Assembly (NCBI GenBank): GCA_963705355.1
Contig: OY970070.1
Location: 1,674,001-1,738,000 of the forward strand
Direction: 5' to 3'
Source: COMBO-56-21 sp963705355
GTDB taxonomy: Archaea > Thermoplasmatota > Thermoplasmata > UBA10834
DNA length: 64,000 nucleotides
In this document: positions 16,180 to 24,830 of the stretch, piece after piece
Layout: every line of letters begins with the position of its first letter
How positions within the stretch are numbered: position 1 is the stretch's first letter
Notes under the pieces: generated by a model
Told to the model about the DNA's origin: nothing
Database searches by the model: none
The model's input: only the letters and a program-made list of their open reading frames with translations
Made by a program: the position numbers and the translations under genes

Positions 16180-16185
16180 AAATAT
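16180..16185 (+). promoter_or_regulatory. TATA box of leuC
   Basis: The AAATAT hexamer lies about 25 nt upstream of the GTG start at 16207. This predicts transcription beginning at or next to the start codon, that is a leaderless mRNA. Confidence 0.5.
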
Positions 16186-16206
16186 CCACATCTGGTTGGT
16201 GTCATC

Positions 16207-17469
16207 GTGGCGAGCAGGACGTTTGCAGAGAAGGTTCTTGGAAGAGCCTCAGGAAATCCGAAGGCCGAAGCAGGAGATGTCGTCGAGGCCTCACCGGATC
16301 TGGTGATGTCGCACGAGAACACATACCTCGTGAACAAGTCCTTCTCTGAGTTCGGGCTCGACCGTCCATGGGATCCGAGTAGGATCGTTGTCGTCCTCGA
16401 CCACCGAACACCGGCGAATACGGTTCAGACAGCTTCCGTCCATGCGCAAATCAGACAGCTCGTCAAGGATTACCTCATTAAGAGGTTCTTCGACGCGGGC
16501 GAAGGGATATGCCATCAACTGCTAATCGAGGAGCGGCTGATCAGGCCAGGGCAGCTGGTGCTCGGCACCGATTCCCACACGACCACCGCAGGAGCCGTGG
16601 GGGCTTTTGCTACTGGCATCGGCGCGACCGAAATGGCTGGCGTGTGGGCGACTGGCAGCTTGTGGCTGAAGGTGCCAGAGACCATCAAGGTCGAGCTGTC
16701 CGGGCACCTCCCGAAAGGGGTCTACGCAAAAGATGTGGCCCTTCGGCTAGTCGCCATTGTCGGACCGAGCGGTGCAGACTACAGGTGCATCGAGTTTGAC
16801 GGCTCTCTCGTGCAGGATCTGCCGATGGCGGGCAGGATGGTGCTCTGTAACATGAGCATGGAGATGGGCGCGAAGGCCGCGATTGTCGTTCCGGATTCGG
16901 TGACCAAAGAATGGTTCAGAGGATGCGTTCCTCCCGTCACAGCGGTCGTGAGATCCGACCCCGACGTTGATTGCGAGCGGAGGATCGAGGTCGATGTCAC
17001 GAGGCTGTCTCCAGTAGTGGCCGGCCCTCACAGGGTGGAGGATTCCAAGAGCGTAGACAAGTTCAAGGATGTTCGAATAGACCAGGCGTTCATAGGCACC
17101 TGCACGAACGGGCGCCTGGAGGACCTGATCGCCGCCGCCCAAGTGCTCAAGGGCAGGAAGGTGTCGGCAGAGTGCAGACTCATCGTGACTCCCGCTTCCA
17201 GGAAGGTGTTGGTGGATGGCATCGACATGGGTGTGGTCCAGACAATAGTTGCAGCCGGTGGGACGCTGCTTCCGCCGGGCTGCGGGCCCTGCCTCGGCTC
17301 TCACGCGGGGGTCTTGGGCCCTGGAGAGGTGTGCATCTCTTCCAGCAACAGGAACTTCAAGGGGCGGATGGGTTCCGAAGACGCAGACATATACTTGGCA
17401 AGCCCGGCGACTGTTGCAGCGAGCGCCGTGGAGGGCCAGATAGCCGATCCAAGGAGGTACCTAGCTTGA
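16207..17469 (+). CDS. leuC: 3-isopropylmalate dehydratase large subunit (LeuC/HacA family)
   Basis: The product has 420 residues from GTG 16207, the length typical of archaeal LeuC-type large subunits. The open frame extends 42 bp further, past the promoter. Landmarks are FAEKVLGRASG at the N-terminus, DHRTPANT, GTDSHTTTAGAVGAFATGIGATEMAG, and the iron-sulfur ligands in GTCTNGR and PPGCGPCLG. With LeuD it isomerises 2- to 3-isopropylmalate in leucine synthesis. Archaeal paralogues act on homoaconitate or citramalate-derived substrates, so specificity is not proven. It overlaps leuD by 4 bp. Confidence 0.85.
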   Translation: MASRTFAEKVLGRASGNPKAEAGDVVEASPDLVMSHENTYLVNKSFSEFGLDRPWDPSRIVVVLDHRTPANTVQTASVHAQIRQLVKDYLIKRFFDAGEGICHQLLIEERLIRPGQLVLGTDSHTTTAGAVGAFATGIGATEMAGVWATGSLWLKVPETIKVELSGHLPKGVYAKDVALRLVAIVGPSGADYRCIEFDGSLVQDLPMAGRMVLCNMSMEMGAKAAIVVPDSVTKEWFRGCVPPVTAVVRSDPDVDCERRIEVDVTRLSPVVAGPHRVEDSKSVDKFKDVRIDQAFIGTCTNGRLEDLIAAAQVLKGRKVSAECRLIVTPASRKVLVDGIDMGVVQTIVAAGGTLLPPGCGPCLGSHAGVLGPGEVCISSSNRNFKGRMGSEDADIYLASPATVAASAVEGQIADPRRYLA

Positions 17470-17963
17470 GCGGCAAGGCTCGAATCTGGCTGTTCGGAGA
17501 CGATGTCAATACGGACCTCATAATACCGGGGAGGCATCTGGATAGCTACGATCCAGCTCATCTCGCCGCGCATGCGATGGAGGGCGTTAACAAGGACTTC
17601 GCAAAGGAGATCTCAAAAGGTGACATCATCGTTGCCGGAAAGAACTTCGGGTGTGGATCCAGCAGGGAACAGGCGGTTATCGCGCTCAAGCATGCCGGTG
17701 TCGAGGCTGTTGTCGCCAAGTCGTTCGCCCGTATCTTCTACAGAAACGCGATCAACCTGGGTCTTCCAGTCATTGTGTCTAGTACTGCTGGCATGGTGTT
17801 CCAGGACGGCGATTCCGCCATCCTTGATTTGGACTCTTGCACATTGGTGTCCCGGGACGGAGCAAAGGTGGCGGCCGTTGAGAAGATCCCGGCCCATGCC
17901 AAGAAAATCGTTGACGCGGGCGGCCTCGTGCCCTACATCAAGAGGAGACTCGGGAAGAGCTGA
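17466..17963 (+). CDS. leuD: 3-isopropylmalate dehydratase small subunit (LeuD/HacB family)
   Basis: The product has 165 residues from TTG 17466, whose TTGA overlaps the leuC stop. The product has the swivelling-domain landmarks GDDVNTDLIIPGRHL near the start, FGCGSSREQAVIALK and SFARIFYRNAINLGLP. The loop after IIPGR that sets substrate choice in this family reads HLDS here rather than the YLRT-type sequence I recall from methanogen enzymes. It forms the heterodimer with LeuC. An alternative role in another hydro-lyase pathway remains possible. Confidence 0.85.
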   Translation: MSGKARIWLFGDDVNTDLIIPGRHLDSYDPAHLAAHAMEGVNKDFAKEISKGDIIVAGKNFGCGSSREQAVIALKHAGVEAVVAKSFARIFYRNAINLGLPVIVSSTAGMVFQDGDSAILDLDSCTLVSRDGAKVAAVEKIPAHAKKIVDAGGLVPYIKRRLGKS

Positions 17964-18074
17964 TTCGACCTATGCCTATTCGGAGCGGAGACAGCTCCCA
18001 AGATTGATATGGCCGGCGCGCGAACGTTGACGCCCTCGCCAAAGGATATTATAGGCCAGCCCAATCACTACTCC

Positions 18075-18148
18075 GGGCCCGTGGGGTAGTTCGGATATCC
18101 TTTTGGCCTTCGAAGCCGACGACGTGGGTTCAAATCCCACCGGGCCCG
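18075..18148 (+). tRNA. tRNA-Arg (anticodon UCG)
   Basis: The 74-nt gene begins GGGCCCGTGGGGTAG. Its anticodon stem-loop is TTGGC-CTTCGAA-GCCGA with anticodon TCG, the T-arm is GTGGG-TTCAAAT-CCCAC, and the acceptor closes CGGGCCC with discriminator G. CCA is not encoded in full. A TATA-like GATATTATAGG lies about 25 nt upstream. Confidence 0.95.
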
Positions 18149-18429
18149 CACGTATGCATAGCCTGCAGTGTGCTCTTGCCAACCGATCAACGGGGGATTT
18201 GAGAAAGGCCCATGGGAAAGCAAGCAGATTCTCTCCCTGGGCAAGTGGCAATCTCATCACATGTAGGTCTTCGTGGATATCTCCGCATTTGTGAGCAAGA
18301 GCATGGGGGTTCAGATCCAGCTTGTTGTTTTCTTCCAAAGACACTGGGAATGACGCCAACTGCAACGTTATCAATCGAACTAGTCTTCTACACGGGTTGG
18401 CCTAGAATACGACTCTTGTCGCGCCAGCT

Positions 18430-19440
18430 CTATCTCTTCCTCAGCTTCGGGTTGAAGATTTCGTCGAGGGCGTACCCTACGAAGGTGAATGCGAGGACGA
18501 CGAACACGATGCACAGGCCGGGTATCACAATCCACAGGTACAGCCCGTTGGTTATCGCGTTCCTCGAATATGCGTCGTAGAGGATGATCCCCCAGGTCAC
18601 GACCTTGTTCGGCGGTGGGCCCAGGGCGATGAAGCTCAACGTGCTCTCAGATAGGATAGAAAGGGCAACTGTCAAGATCGAGTCAGCGAACACGAGTGGG
18701 AAGACATTGGGAAATATGTGCCTCCAGACGATATGCCAGTCCTCGCCACCGATAGCCTTCGCCCGCTCGATGAACGCCCTTTCCTTGATCGAGAGCACTT
18801 GGGCCCGCACGATTCGGGCCGTGCTCGACCACCCTGTTATCCCGATGACGAATATCACCTTCATGATGCTTGGCCCGCCAGGAAGTAAGGTTGCGAGTAT
18901 GATCATGAAGACGAGCCAAGGCAGCACCAGGAACACGTCCGTAATCCTCATCAACACCTCATCTCTCCACCCGCCCCAGTAGCCGCTCATGAGCCCGATT
19001 ACGGTTCCAAACACCATCGAAACCAGGGTTGCGAAGAAGCCGATCTCGAGTGAGATGCGCGATCCATAGATTGTCCTCGCAAATATGTCCCAGCCTCTCT
19101 GATCCGTCCCCATCCAGTGTTGCGAAGAGGGCGACAACATCACTCCGTCACCAGGATTGAGAAAGGGTGTGTACGCAAAATGCCAGCCTGCGAGTGCCGC
19201 GATAATCTGCATGATCTGGGCGGCAAAGACTGCCATGAGGATGAAGAAGACGAGCATCGTGATTCCCGTCATGCCCAGCCAGTTACCTCGGAATATCTTC
19301 CAAATCTCCCTGACCTTCTTGTCGGCCAGCATGAGCTTCTCGCGGGTGGGCTCGGGAACAGGGAGAACCCTCATCATCCTAGTGCTGATCTTATCGCGCT
19401 CTGCTGGCTGTGGGGGTGTCGAATCAGAACTGCCAGGCAT
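18430..19440 (-). CDS. dppC: ABC transporter permease, DppC/OppC type
   Basis: The 336-residue inner-membrane permease has a cytoplasmic N-terminal tail, one membrane segment at about 55-80, a large external loop with WMGTDQRGWDIFARTIYG, and a five-segment core. The EAA loop reads FIERAKAIGGEDWHIVWRHIFPN. It is third in a dppABC operon, 10 bp after dppB. It moves peptides or similar solutes together with DppB. No ATPase gene follows; after the stop come about 280 bp and a tRNA gene. Confidence 0.9.
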   Translation of the reverse strand: MPGSSDSTPPQPAERDKISTRMMRVLPVPEPTREKLMLADKKVREIWKIFRGNWLGMTGITMLVFFILMAVFAAQIMQIIAALAGWHFAYTPFLNPGDGVMLSPSSQHWMGTDQRGWDIFARTIYGSRISLEIGFFATLVSMVFGTVIGLMSGYWGGWRDEVLMRITDVFLVLPWLVFMIILATLLPGGPSIMKVIFVIGITGWSSTARIVRAQVLSIKERAFIERAKAIGGEDWHIVWRHIFPNVFPLVFADSILTVALSILSESTLSFIALGPPPNKVVTWGIILYDAYSRNAITNGLYLWIVIPGLCIVFVVLAFTFVGYALDEIFNPKLRKR

Positions 19441-19450
19441 GTTCCATTTG

Positions 19451-20434
19451 TCACCCCATCTTCACGCGCGGGTCGAGATATATGAGAAGGAGATCCGCCG
19501 TTAGGTTGGCGAATATCACTGCGATTGCGATAATGAGGAACGCCGCCTGAAGAAAAGGGTAATCCTTTTGATAAGTTGCCTGTACCGTCGCCCAGCCTAT
19601 GCCCTTATAGTTGAACACAATCTCGGTCTGGAAAGCCCCACCAACCACGAAGGCCAGGTCCATGGCTATGAGAGTCACCATCGGGAGCATGGCGTTCGGG
19701 ACAGCGTGGTCCTTCAGCACCTGCCCCTCTCTGAGCCCCTTCGCCCTCGCAGTGGTGATGTACTCCTCCGTCATGACATCGATGAGAGAGCCGCGCATAA
19801 TCACAGAGAATGCTGCGATTGAGCCGATTGTCAAGCTTGCGGCCGGCAGAACGAGGTGATCAAGGAGGTCCATGAGCTTGTCGAAAGTGAAGGGAGAGAT
19901 TTTCTCGCCTATGGAAAGCTGGCCGCTCGCAGGGAACCATCCAAGCTGGAGGCAGAAGATGACCACCAGCATCATGCTGAACCAGAATGTTGGCATGGCG
20001 TAGAAGAACAGGGAGAACGCGAGCGAACCCGTGTCAAAGGCGCCCCCGTGCTTCCACGCCGCGACGATGCCGATGGCCATGCCGACGACGATCATTAGGA
20101 TGGACGAGATGCCCACGAGGATTAGCGTCCACACTAGTTCGTCGCCTATGACCTTCATGACTGGCATCTTGTAGTGGAACGAGTCCCCGAACTGGAGAGT
20201 GAAGGTGTCCCAGACATACCTGAAGAACTGGACGTAGAGTGGCTTGTCAAGCCCAAACTTCGCGATCTGCTGGTGGATGTACTCAGGGCTGATGCTCGGG
20301 TCCTGAGGCACGAGCATCCTAATCGGGTTTCCTGGCATTACCCGGAACATCAGGAAGTTGAGAACCAGTATGATAAACAGAGTGATGAGGGCGTTGACGA
20401 GCCGCCTCCCCATGATGCCCCTGGTACTACGCAC
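19451..20434 (-). CDS. dppB: ABC transporter permease, DppB/OppB type
   Basis: The 327-residue permease has the family N-terminus (RRLVNALITLFIILVLNFLMFRVMPGNP), a periplasm-like loop, a six-segment arrangement and an EAA loop (TTARAKGLREGQVLKDHAVPNAM). It follows the binding-protein gene by 134 bp and precedes dppC. Its start may be ATG 20413 (MGRRLV) instead of the longer frame. It pairs with DppC as the channel of a peptide-family importer. Confidence 0.9.
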   Translation of the reverse strand: MRSTRGIMGRRLVNALITLFIILVLNFLMFRVMPGNPIRMLVPQDPSISPEYIHQQIAKFGLDKPLYVQFFRYVWDTFTLQFGDSFHYKMPVMKVIGDELVWTLILVGISSILMIVVGMAIGIVAAWKHGGAFDTGSLAFSLFFYAMPTFWFSMMLVVIFCLQLGWFPASGQLSIGEKISPFTFDKLMDLLDHLVLPAASLTIGSIAAFSVIMRGSLIDVMTEEYITTARAKGLREGQVLKDHAVPNAMLPMVTLIAMDLAFVVGGAFQTEIVFNYKGIGWATVQATYQKDYPFLQAAFLIIAIAVIFANLTADLLLIYLDPRVKMG

Positions 20435-20568
20435 TCAGCGCCCCCCTCCTGCACGTTGAGTCATGCACTCGCCGCCCCTGTCCCGGAAAGGCCGCACCGC
20501 TAGATAAACTGATTCCCCCTGGCTCAGGGGAAACACAGCAATGGAGCAAATCGAAAAGGTCGGAGCGC

Positions 20569-23217
20569 CTAGGGCTTAGGCGGCTCCGGCACCTTCGGCG
20601 GCTGTCCCTCCGCCGGCTCCTTCTTCCGCCTCATGAGCATCAACACAACCACAGCAACAGCAACTATCACGATGATTGCCGCGATTGCCGTGAGCATCAC
20701 TGTGCTCACGCCACCGCCAGTCTTCAGAGGTTCGAGACGGGCGTCGAGGATCTTCTCGAGCCCGACCTGGATGACCACAGAAGTCATGTTTGTCTCGTAG
20801 CCCGCCTTCGTCACATTGACGCTGTAGGTGCCAGCCTCCAGCATATCAATGTTGTAGGCTCCGGACGCATCAGTCAAGTAGAGTTTGTTGATGTCGCCCT
20901 TGCGCACCGAAACCACCACGCCCTCGAGAGGCTTGGTCGTGTCCTTGTAGTAGACATGACCTCTTAGTGATCCCGAGTTGTTCGTGAGCGCGAAGTCCAG
21001 AGCCGTCGTCTGGTTGAGGACTACAGTTGTGGTCTCCAACCCTGTCAGGTACCCTTCTCTCGACGCAGTCACGTCATGCGAACCGGGAGCGAGGGTCATA
21101 TTATAGTATCCTGTCAGGTCCGTCGTTGCCGAACTCAGTTCTGCGGTGACGTCGGCCGCCGCTATCGCATGTCCCTGGTTGTCATTGACATACCCTGCGA
21201 GCCATCCAGCCTGAGCGAGCTCGACAACGGTCGCGACTATCTGGTCCCGGTCGTCAAGCGACGGGTCCCCACTATCCCCAACCGTCAGCGTGATGAGCAC
21301 CGTTCCCTCGATGTCGAACGTGTAGCTAATGGTCCTACCGGTCAGCTCGTGGAAGACATCGCCGGGCTCCGAGATGTTCCAAGTCCATGTCAGGTTTGCT
21401 GGGTCCTCGTCTTCCGCGTAACCGGTGAAGCTCCTCGTCTCGCCGAGCGCCAATGCCGTGTCCGGTCCTGCGTCGACGTTCCGTGGTGGCAGGTTGCCAG
21501 AGTACGGCAAGATCTCATAGTACAGCCAGGGGCCGCCAGTGAACCCTGAGAGAGGCGTCATTCCCGGGTGCGCCGTAATGTCCGGCCAGTTCGTGAATCG
21601 GTCCTCTCTGTATGCGTACAACCCGAACGCGTTGTAGAGGATAACATAGGGCGAGTCCCTGTAAATGATCCGCTGCATCTCATAGAGGATTGCCTGGCGA
21701 GCTGCTACGTCGATCGTATTCTGCTGCTGGACGAACAGGCTGTCGTAATATGGATTCGAGTAGAAGCAATCCGACCACGCTGCGTAGCCGGTCTCCGCAG
21801 TCGGGATTTGGCCCGTGGTGAAGACCGAGGCTATGAAGGATGGGTCGGCGTCACCTCCCCAGCCCCAGATGAACATGTCGTACTTCATTCCATACCAGTA
21901 GTCAGTCAAGGTGGATTCCGAGATGCCTTGGGGGTCCGCCTTTATTCCTATCTGCTCCAACCAACCTTGTATGAGATACGCGTCAGCCTCGTTTTCTGGG
22001 CTGTCCACTATGAAGTTGAACTGGAAGTTGAGCGCCACTCCGCTTGTGCTATTCTCTCTGATACCATCCCTGTTGGAGTCGTTGTATCCAGCGGCATCCA
22101 GCAGAGCATTGGCTGCTGCAATGTCGAATTTGTATTTCTCGGATTGCGTCAGATTATAGTGCCATCTAACGCTCGCCGGTGGGATGAAGACGTCGCCGGG
22201 CTCTGCGAGCCCGAAGATAACGTCCCTGACCATCTGGGTCTTGTTGACGGCCATTGCAATCGCCTTTCTGACGGACAGATTCAGCGTCTCATAGTTCGTG
22301 CTAGCACCATCAGGCCTCAGCGACGGCGGGCACGTGTTTATGCCCAGCTCCGTAAGCGCCAACTCGTGCACCGCCTGTCCGCGGATGCCAGGCTTGCTGA
22401 GCGTCTTCTCCCAGGAGTCAGAGGGAACCCCGCCAGCAATGTCTATCGAGCCAGAGTATAATGCGTTGAGAATCGCGCTCGAACTCGTGAAGTATTTGAA
22501 GGTCAGCTCGTCAAAGTGGACCTTCGGGCCCCAGTAGTCGTCATATCTCTGGAATTTCCAGAAGTCGTCGGTCGCTGCTGACACAAGCTTGAACGGGCCT
22601 GATCCGACTGGGCCGTCTGGGAAGTAGGTTGTGTCGAATACATCAGCATCTGCGACCTCCTCCGGAGGGATGGCCCCCCAGAGGTGTTCGGGCACGATTG
22701 ATATGATGATGCTCTGCATCGTAGCCTTTGGAACCTCAGTCGTTATCTGCAGGGTGTAGTCATCAAGCGCTCTAACGTCTGTGACGTTCTTCAGATAGTC
22801 GATATTGAGGGCGCCAGCGGTTGGGCTTGTCAATATCAGGTTGTAAGTGAAGTTGACGTCATTCGCGGTCACGGGCACGCCATCATGCCACGTCATCCCG
22901 TGCCTGATGTGATATGTCCAGACCGTTCCGTCCACGTTGTGTTCCCACGACTCGGCGATCTGCGGAACGGGATTGAGGTCTTTGTCGACACCCACCAGCA
23001 TCTCGTACATCAGCACGTAAACCTCGTACGCCATGGTCAGGGTACCCGAAAATGGGTTGAGGCTGTCGACGGTCTGCCCCACACCGACCGTGAGAGTAAT
23101 CGGTGTTGTCGATGCGGCCTCGGCGTTCCGCGAAGCCCTTGGGATAGTCATGAAGGCTCCCGCGACCATTAGTCCGCATACACACACTGCAAGTATCTTG
23201 ACCACACCATTTTTCAC
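20569..23217 (-). CDS. dppA: Peptide-type ABC substrate-binding protein with PKD-like and carboxypeptidase-regulatory-like domains
   Basis: The 882-residue protein is much longer than usual SBP_bac_5 proteins (about 530). A signal peptide covers about 1-36. The binding domain spans about 40-560, with TVWTYHIRHGMTWHDGVPVTANDV and later repeats of the family. A PKD/Ig-like domain (NVDAGPDTALALGE...) lies at about 578-670. Two carboxypeptidase-regulatory-like beta domains follow at about 671-747 and 748-832, then a membrane segment at about 838-862 and a short cytoplasmic Pro/Glu/Lys tail. The protein is thus membrane-anchored outside the cell, with a three-domain stalk carrying the binding domain. 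It heads the dppABC operon. Confidence 0.9.
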   Translation of the reverse strand: MKNGVVKILAVCVCGLMVAGAFMTIPRASRNAEAASTTPITLTVGVGQTVDSLNPFSGTLTMAYEVYVLMYEMLVGVDKDLNPVPQIAESWEHNVDGTVWTYHIRHGMTWHDGVPVTANDVNFTYNLILTSPTAGALNIDYLKNVTDVRALDDYTLQITTEVPKATMQSIIISIVPEHLWGAIPPEEVADADVFDTTYFPDGPVGSGPFKLVSAATDDFWKFQRYDDYWGPKVHFDELTFKYFTSSSAILNALYSGSIDIAGGVPSDSWEKTLSKPGIRGQAVHELALTELGINTCPPSLRPDGASTNYETLNLSVRKAIAMAVNKTQMVRDVIFGLAEPGDVFIPPASVRWHYNLTQSEKYKFDIAAANALLDAAGYNDSNRDGIRENSTSGVALNFQFNFIVDSPENEADAYLIQGWLEQIGIKADPQGISESTLTDYWYGMKYDMFIWGWGGDADPSFIASVFTTGQIPTAETGYAAWSDCFYSNPYYDSLFVQQQNTIDVAARQAILYEMQRIIYRDSPYVILYNAFGLYAYREDRFTNWPDITAHPGMTPLSGFTGGPWLYYEILPYSGNLPPRNVDAGPDTALALGETRSFTGYAEDEDPANLTWTWNISEPGDVFHELTGRTISYTFDIEGTVLITLTVGDSGDPSLDDRDQIVATVVELAQAGWLAGYVNDNQGHAIAAADVTAELSSATTDLTGYYNMTLAPGSHDVTASREGYLTGLETTTVVLNQTTALDFALTNNSGSLRGHVYYKDTTKPLEGVVVSVRKGDINKLYLTDASGAYNIDMLEAGTYSVNVTKAGYETNMTSVVIQVGLEKILDARLEPLKTGGGVSTVMLTAIAAIIVIVAVAVVVLMLMRRKKEPAEGQPPKVPEPPKP

Positions 23218-23773
23218 GAATCATCCCTCCTAGTTATCCCCCGATACCTGTTCTCAGTCTAGCCATCTTAGAGATGACTAACCCCCCAAAGCAGCATTTG
23301 AAACACGGCGAAACTATATGAGCGTATTGGCAATCCAGTGCCAGTCGACTCGTGTTCCACTGGAAGTCTCGATGGGGTTTATGGGAAGCGGAGGTCAGTT
23401 TCAAGAATCACGGCGTCAATGCACTCGGCTCGATGAAGTGGATTGAGTGCTTCCGGTCCTTGGCTACCTCCTTCGCTTGGGAAACTCTTGGACCAGGCCC
23501 ACGTAGTTATCCCAAATCCAAAGGTCGTTCCTTATGTGGGCATCATCCTCGATTTCTTCGTCTTCGCCCATTCTCCCCGGACCTCCTAGCTTTGCCACAT
23601 ATATCCCAGAACTCAGAGACAATGAAGCTCTTTCAGGTGTTCCTGAAGGAATGTCCTGCTTCGGTCTCGTTCAAGAACGGTCACCACATTCGGATTGAGA
23701 TTCGGTGATAGGTTCATATTCAGCTGTTGTTTCACGATTAACACGGTTATAGAGCATCGGTGGTGTATCAGGT
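23218..23773. other. Intergenic region between divergent genes
   Basis: It holds the dppA promoter region and, at 23744-23751, a TATA-like GGTTATAG about 27 nt upstream of the ATG at 23774. The open frame at 23352-23708 has no protein-like features. Nothing else is recognised. Confidence 0.5.
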
Positions 23774-24274
23774 ATGAAACTGGAGAAGCTTGCGAAAGAA
23801 CAGTACGTTTGGGTCGGATTGAGATTGGTCCTTGGCTGGACATTGTTCTGGGCATTTCTTGATAAACTGTTCGGACTTGGCTATTCAACTCCATCCAATA
23901 GTTCGTGGCTGAACGGTGGATCCCCGACTGCTGGGTACCTCAAGTTCGCGTCTTCAGGTCCCTTGAGTGGCTTCTGGAACAGTCTGTCGGGAAACACCGT
24001 CGTGGATGCGCTCTTCATGTTGGCGCTCTTGGCCATAGGCTTGGCCGTCATACTGGGCATCGGAACGAAGATCTCTGGGATCTCGGGGGCTCTCCTCATG
24101 CTCATGCTGTGGTCGACAAACCTGCCGCCTGCGAACAACCCGATCGTTGATGAACACATCGTCTTCCTTTTGGTCTTCCTCGGGATGGTCCTGGTGAAGC
24201 CCGGCAGATGGTGGGGCCTGGGCAAGTGGTGGGCCAACACGGCGCTGGTCAAGCGATACCCGATCCTCGAGTGA
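23774..24274 (+). CDS. DoxX/DoxD-like membrane protein
   Basis: The 166-residue protein has four hydrophobic segments. The first ends in WTLFWAFLDKLFGLGYSTP, the arrangement of the DoxX/DoxD family. A second part has LLAIGLAVILGIGTKISG and a conserved NNPIVDEHIVFLLVFLGM near the end. DoxD is a subunit of thiosulfate:quinone oxidoreductase in some archaea, but most family members have no assigned reaction. The start is ATG 23774, 27 nt below a TATA-like box, so the mRNA is probably leaderless. It is transcribed singly, convergent with the zinc-ribbon gene. Confidence 0.75.
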   Translation: MKLEKLAKEQYVWVGLRLVLGWTLFWAFLDKLFGLGYSTPSNSSWLNGGSPTAGYLKFASSGPLSGFWNSLSGNTVVDALFMLALLAIGLAVILGIGTKISGISGALLMLMLWSTNLPPANNPIVDEHIVFLLVFLGMVLVKPGRWWGLGKWWANTALVKRYPILE

Positions 24275-24420
24275 CGGACTCGGGATGGACAGCGCCGGCC
24301 TCGCGCTGATCATACGACCTGCAAACCCTTTCACGGTTTCTTAGTAATCGACACTACGATGACTCGGGATTCTGAAGAGATCCGGAGAGATGGGGTCGAA
24401 GTCTTCCAAAGGAATCGGGA

Positions 24421-24723
24421 TCAGCCGAACGGCGGTTTGGAGCTGTCCCCGGTCTTGTCTTTCTTCGTTGCCTCATTCAGAGGCTGCTCATACGGTTCTT
24501 CATCCTTGCGCCCCTCTTCATCGTCTTCCGTCCCAGGATAGAGCTTCGCGCCACACTTGCCACACCTTTTCTGGTCTGCCCTGTTGAGCTCGTCGCACTG
24601 AGGACATCTCGTCGTGCCCGTCATCGAACGCCTTAAGGCCGCGAGCTTCTCAGGGTCCAATCTGTACATCGTTGCCAAGGACCAGTCGTGGTACGCTGGA
24701 TGCTTGTCGTTTTCATCTGCCAT
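24421..24723 (-). CDS. Small zinc-ribbon protein
   Basis: The 100-residue protein has one zinc ribbon, CPQCDELNRADQKRCGKC, at about residues 39-56. It is followed by a strongly acidic and then polar tail without predicted structure (TEDDEEGRKDEEPYEQ). The N-terminal 35 residues (YHDWSLATMYRLDPEKLAALR) are probably helical. No enzyme domain is present. Such proteins are common in Thermoplasmatota-type genomes and may bind nucleic acids or proteins. Confidence 0.65.
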   Translation of the reverse strand: MADENDKHPAYHDWSLATMYRLDPEKLAALRRSMTGTTRCPQCDELNRADQKRCGKCGAKLYPGTEDDEEGRKDEEPYEQPLNEATKKDKTGDSSKPPFG

Positions 24724-24830
24724 GCTTCACCGTATCTGGTGGAGAGTACGTCTTCGTTGTCAGATAAAAGGGCCGGTGGGGATCACTAGCATTGCCAGGG
24801 ATCCGAGAAATGAGGGAAATGGTTTGTTGT

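Noticed and set aside
21568..22461. 297-residue plus-strand frame opposite the binding protein
   Set aside because: It is a shadow frame inside the SBP_bac_5 domain, with no ribosome-binding site and biased composition.
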